A stretch of 64,000 nt of DNA from JBCDBW01 sp039182965. Lineage in GTDB: Bacteria > Verrucomicrobiota > Verrucomicrobiia > Verrucomicrobiales > DEV007. Positions 61,433 to 64,000 of this stretch are shown here, piece by piece. The stretch covers positions 1 through 64,000 of the forward strand of contig JBCDBW010000009.1 in NCBI GenBank assembly GCA_039182965.1, read 5' to 3'. Each line of letters begins with the position of its first letter. Positions within the stretch are counted from its first letter, which is position 1. The position numbers and the translations under genes are program-made. A model generated the notes under the pieces. The model ran no database searches. It worked only from the letters and a program-made list of their open reading frames with translations, and was not told where the DNA came from.

Positions 61433-62779
61433 TTATTCGAAGAATTTTCTCAGGATTTCTTTTTCGTTTGGCATCAGTGAATCGCGCCAAATGCGATCTC
61501 CACCGCTTCCAGTGGATTCAATGCTTCCGGCTGTCGTTGGGCCGGTGATGGTTGTGTCGACCTCATGCTGGCCGTCAGATATTGACAGGGTATCTCCCAA
61601 GCTGGCGCGAGAGTAGTCATCGGTTCGGACCTGTTCTGGGTTGTTAGTGCGTAGATTGGTTGGAGTTTCGGACAGGGTAATGGGGGCTGTTCCGGGGCCT
61701 CGGGAGACTCCTCCTCGTCCGGGTATTTGACCACTGCCTAGAGGATAAGCGTTGCCTTCTCTCAAAGTGATCAGATCCAAGCCTTGTTCCCATCCGTACG
61801 GAAGTTCGCCGTCGCCCATGCCGAGACATTGTTTGCAGGCTCCGGCAGAATTTTTGAGTTGATTTGAAAGGCGTTGAAGTTGCTCTGTGCTGAGCTGTTT
61901 CAGTTGTGCCGGGTTGATGCTTTGGAGTTGTTTTAGAAGCTCAGAGTTGGGCGACAACTGATTGGATGCGAGGTTTTTGAGGGCGTCCTGGTATTTCTGA
62001 ACCAGATTGTCGCGGGTGGTTGCCGAGAGGTCATCTTGAAATTTTTGGAGCGAAGAGAGAGTTCTTTCTGCGGTGTGAGCATTTTTCCCGAGTTCATTGA
62101 TCGATTGGCGTAATTGTTCGGCTAGGCTGTCGGTGGCTTCGAGACTACTGTGGCTGAACCAATCCTTATTGTCGTGATCGCGAAGTTGTTGGACTTGCTC
62201 ACGGACTTTCTCCAGGGCCTCCGGTTCGGCGACTTTTTCTTCCTCCAACTCGTCGAGCCATGATTCCATTTTGGACCACGAGAGGGGTTCGCTGGGTGCC
62301 AGGTTGACTGCGGAATCGGGACGATTGACCGGAACCATAATGGCAGCGGCCAGTGCTCCGAAGGCAAGGGACATCGGAATGAGCAGGCGTTTCCATCGAA
62401 ACCGCAGTCCGTTGTAATTCAGGGATGATTTGGGTGGGTGAGGCCATGGGCGAATTCCTTCGCGAGCGGCGGTGAGGGCATTGTTGAGTCGCAAGTGTTC
62501 CTCCAGGAGGACAAACCCGCTTTCGACGTGTGAAAATCGTTTTCGAGCCATGAAAAGTGATATGAGAGCGCCCAAGAGGAAAAGGCCGGCGCTGCCGACG
62601 AAGAGAATTTGGTGGGAGAAAATTTCAAAATGAGATCGGATTAGCAGCAGCGCGGCTGCAGAGATCAATCCGAGAGACACTATGACCGGGGCAAAAATAT
62701 CTACCCACCAACCGAAGTTGATAAGAGCGACGGTTCGTTTGGCGAGCCGGCACCATTCATTCTGGGCTGGATTTTCCAT
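61433..62779 (-). CDS. Coiled-coil membrane protein, first gene of the MoxR operon
   Basis: A 448-residue protein with three N-terminal hydrophobic helices (about 27-48, 56-75 and 133-151), then a long helical, charge-rich region with heptad character (about 185-310, for example EEEKVAEPEALEKVREQVQQL and LLKQLQSINPAQLKQLS). C314 and C317 in CKQC lie in a Gly-rich segment. The tail is Gly/Ser/Thr-rich (RGGVSRGPGTAP) and ends in a helical GDRIWRDSLMPNEKEILRKFFE-like stretch. I do not recognise a specific family, though similar genes head MoxR/DUF58/VWA clusters. Its promoter should lie in the 217-base gap towards phoU. Confidence 0.65.
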   Translation of the reverse strand: MENPAQNEWCRLAKRTVALINFGWWVDIFAPVIVSLGLISAAALLLIRSHFEIFSHQILFVGSAGLFLLGALISLFMARKRFSHVESGFVLLEEHLRLNNALTAAREGIRPWPHPPKSSLNYNGLRFRWKRLLIPMSLAFGALAAAIMVPVNRPDSAVNLAPSEPLSWSKMESWLDELEEEKVAEPEALEKVREQVQQLRDHDNKDWFSHSSLEATDSLAEQLRQSINELGKNAHTAERTLSSLQKFQDDLSATTRDNLVQKYQDALKNLASNQLSPNSELLKQLQSINPAQLKQLSTEQLQRLSNQLKNSAGACKQCLGMGDGELPYGWEQGLDLITLREGNAYPLGSGQIPGRGGVSRGPGTAPITLSETPTNLRTNNPEQVRTDDYSRASLGDTLSISDGQHEVDTTITGPTTAGSIESTGSGGDRIWRDSLMPNEKEILRKFFE

Positions 62780-62882
62780 TAAATGTGAATCCTGTGTTTG
62801 TCGTCAAAACGCGACGGTGCAGCTGTTTTGACCCGATAATGAACCGTAGGTTCAATCATCTGGCGACTATGTTAAGCGAATC

Positions 62883-62933
62883 CCTGTTCGTTTGCCAAGA
62901 ACGGGTTGCAAGTGGCCTTGGCGGGCGAGGCCA
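62883..62933. terminator. Two candidate stem-loops downstream of phoU
   Basis: CCTGTTC/GAACGGG (62883-62889 with 62899-62905, one G-U pair) and TGGCCT/AGGCCA (62913-62918 with 62928-62933) can form stems in the gap between the ends of phoU and the MoxR operon start. Neither has a T run on the minus strand, so their role is uncertain. Confidence 0.35.
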
Positions 62934-62996
62934 TGATTGCTGAGCGCTCCCCCTAGTCGATTCTTTGGGTACTGTCCGAATGCAGTGGAATCGAAT

Positions 62997-63716
62997 TCAC
63001 GAGGTTGCCGACGAGGGGGTGCTGGCTTTGGCGAGTTCTTGTTGGAGTTCTTCGGGGTCGCCGGAGCGTATGGAGGCGGCTTGTTCGATGAAGACGGTGT
63101 CGCGGGAGATGTTGATGGCGTGATCTCCGATGCGTTCGAGGGAGCGGAGGATGAAGATAAGATGGAGGTAGGGTTTGATATTGGTGGGGGACTCCTCCAT
63201 TCGTTTGGTAAGCTTTTTAGCGAGCTTGCGTTCGACGGAATCAAGTTCGCGATCGCGTTCCTTGAGGGAGAGGGCGAGTTCCGTATCGCCTTCGGCGAGG
63301 GATTTTACGGCATCAGTGAGGATGCCGGTGGCCATATCGTAGATGGGTTCGACGAGTTTGGTTTCGTCGAGTTCCATGTATTTCAGGATTTTGCGGGCGC
63401 GGCGCCCGATATTGCAGGCTTGATCGGAGACTCGCTCGAGGTCTTTCGAAATGCGCATGGTGGAGAGCACGACACGGAGGTCATGTGCGACGGGTTGGTA
63501 TCTCATGATGAGCTGGAGTCCTTCGGCATCGATTTCCTTTTCGAGGATGTCGACATCTTCGTCGTCGGCGATGGCTTGGTTACAGAGCTCGAGATTGCGT
63601 TCGAAGAGACCTTTCATCCCATTGGCGAGATTGCGCTGCGCGATGGAGGCCATGGTGAGGACTTTCTCGCGACAATCCAAGAGACTGGCTTCGAAGTTAC
63701 CGAGAATATGACTCAT
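62997..63716 (-). CDS. phoU: Phosphate signalling protein PhoU
   Basis: A 239-residue helical cytosolic protein made of two PhoU repeats (about 10-100 and 115-200). Each contains the metal-binding E/DxxxD pattern, in DLERVSDQACNIGRRAR near 100 and LERIGDHAINISRDT in the second repeat. It links phosphate uptake by Pst to the PhoR/PhoB kinase system. It lies 38 bases after pstB on the same strand, the usual last position in a pst operon. Length is typical. Confidence 0.95.
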   Translation of the reverse strand: MSHILGNFEASLLDCREKVLTMASIAQRNLANGMKGLFERNLELCNQAIADDEDVDILEKEIDAEGLQLIMRYQPVAHDLRVVLSTMRISKDLERVSDQACNIGRRARKILKYMELDETKLVEPIYDMATGILTDAVKSLAEGDTELALSLKERDRELDSVERKLAKKLTKRMEESPTNIKPYLHLIFILRSLERIGDHAINISRDTVFIEQAASIRSGDPEELQQELAKASTPSSATS

Positions 63717-63754
63717 AAGGAAAAGGTAAAGTGGGGCCCCTTATAAGATAGCCT

Positions 63755-64000
63755 TTATCCGAAGCGACCGCGAATGTAATCGTCGGTTTCTTTCACGGCG
63801 GGTTTGGAGAACAGAGTAACGGTATCGTTTTCTTCGACCAGTTCGCCCAGATAGAAGAAAGCGGTGCGATCTGAGACGCGGGTCGCTTGCTGCATGTTAT
63901 GAGTGACGATGACGATGGTGAAATCGGTTTTGAGGCTAGAGATGAGTTCCTCGATTTTAGCGGTCGCGATGGGGTCGAGAGCGGAGCAGGGTTCGTCCAT
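63755..64000 (-). CDS. pstB: Phosphate ABC transporter ATPase PstB (5' end beyond window)
   Basis: Only the last 81 codons are present. The visible start MDEPCSALDP is the end of the Walker B motif and D-loop, followed by IVIVTHNMQQATRVSDRTAFF with the H-loop histidine, a sequence very typical of PstB. The upstream part, with Walker A and the signature motif, lies beyond base 64000. It supplies ATP-driven phosphate uptake with PstSCA. Confidence 0.95.
   Translation of the reverse strand: MDEPCSALDPIATAKIEELISSLKTDFTIVIVTHNMQQATRVSDRTAFFYLGELVEENDTVTLFSKPAVKETDDYIRGRFG

Overview
The window looks like about 64 kb of chromosome from a heterotrophic, probably aquatic member of the Planctomycetes-Verrucomicrobia-Chlamydiae group, most likely a Verrucomicrobiota. 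The clues are four secreted FGly-type sulfatases with a sialate O-acetylesterase, an SHD1-domain protein, secreted PQQ-propeller, TPR and LamG-like proteins, a long MoxR/DUF58/VWA/ABC operon and a secretin-type fragment. No rRNA or protein marker fixes the lineage, so this is inference. I saw no tRNA, rRNA, CRISPR array, transposase or phage gene.

Layout. 1-4.6 kb: the tail of a probable twitch-type radical SAM gene; a two-gene minus-strand operon of an MMPL/RND-like exporter and a cytochrome c/copper monooxygenase-like protein; a stand-alone secretin C-terminal fragment. 4.7-10.1 kb: secreted PQQ-propeller, TPR and jelly-roll-like proteins. 10.1-13.7 kb: thrH, then a DUF455 ferritin-like/ATP-grasp fusion translationally coupled to a 4'-phosphopantetheinyl transferase. 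13.8-20.9 kb: a malectin/propeller/LamG-like lipoprotein, a 687-base non-coding stretch, an HTTM membrane protein, an ADP-ribosylglycohydrolase/alpha-beta-hydrolase fusion and an SDR. 21.0-25.4 kb: an RND efflux pair without an outer-membrane channel. 25.4-35.3 kb: periplasmic peroxiredoxin-like protein, MFS permease, SDR, Fur-family regulator, SHD1 plus double HMA protein coupled to a GT39-like membrane glycosyltransferase, ACT protein, small CxxC protein and SLC13/RCK_C permease. 35.4-49.4 kb: sulfatase region, interrupted by korAB and pdxH, ending in a beta-helix lipoprotein. 49.4-50.3 kb: an MtfA-like peptidase. 50.4-62.8 kb: an eight-gene minus-strand operon (coiled-coil membrane protein, MoxR, membrane protein, ABC ATPase, ABC permease, DUF58, two VWA proteins). 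63.0-64.0 kb: phoU and the end of pstB.

How they fit together. The sulfatases, acetylesterase, beta-helix protein and metallo-beta-lactamase-fold enzyme form an incomplete toolkit for a sulfated, O-acetylated polysaccharide; glycoside hydrolases and sugar uptake genes are not in the window. The MoxR operon couples an AAA+ chaperone-like ATPase and VWA proteins to an ABC exporter. phoU-pstB is the end of a phosphate uptake operon.

The most noteworthy points are the DUF455/ATP-grasp/PPTase pair with a G/T homopolymer leader, the ADP-ribosylglycohydrolase/hydrolase fusion, the in-frame TAA that splits the DUF58 gene, an HTTM protein with Arg where the carboxylase lysine is expected, and G-over-C skew on the + strand that ignores gene direction over much of the window. 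None of these proves a new system; the first is the best candidate.
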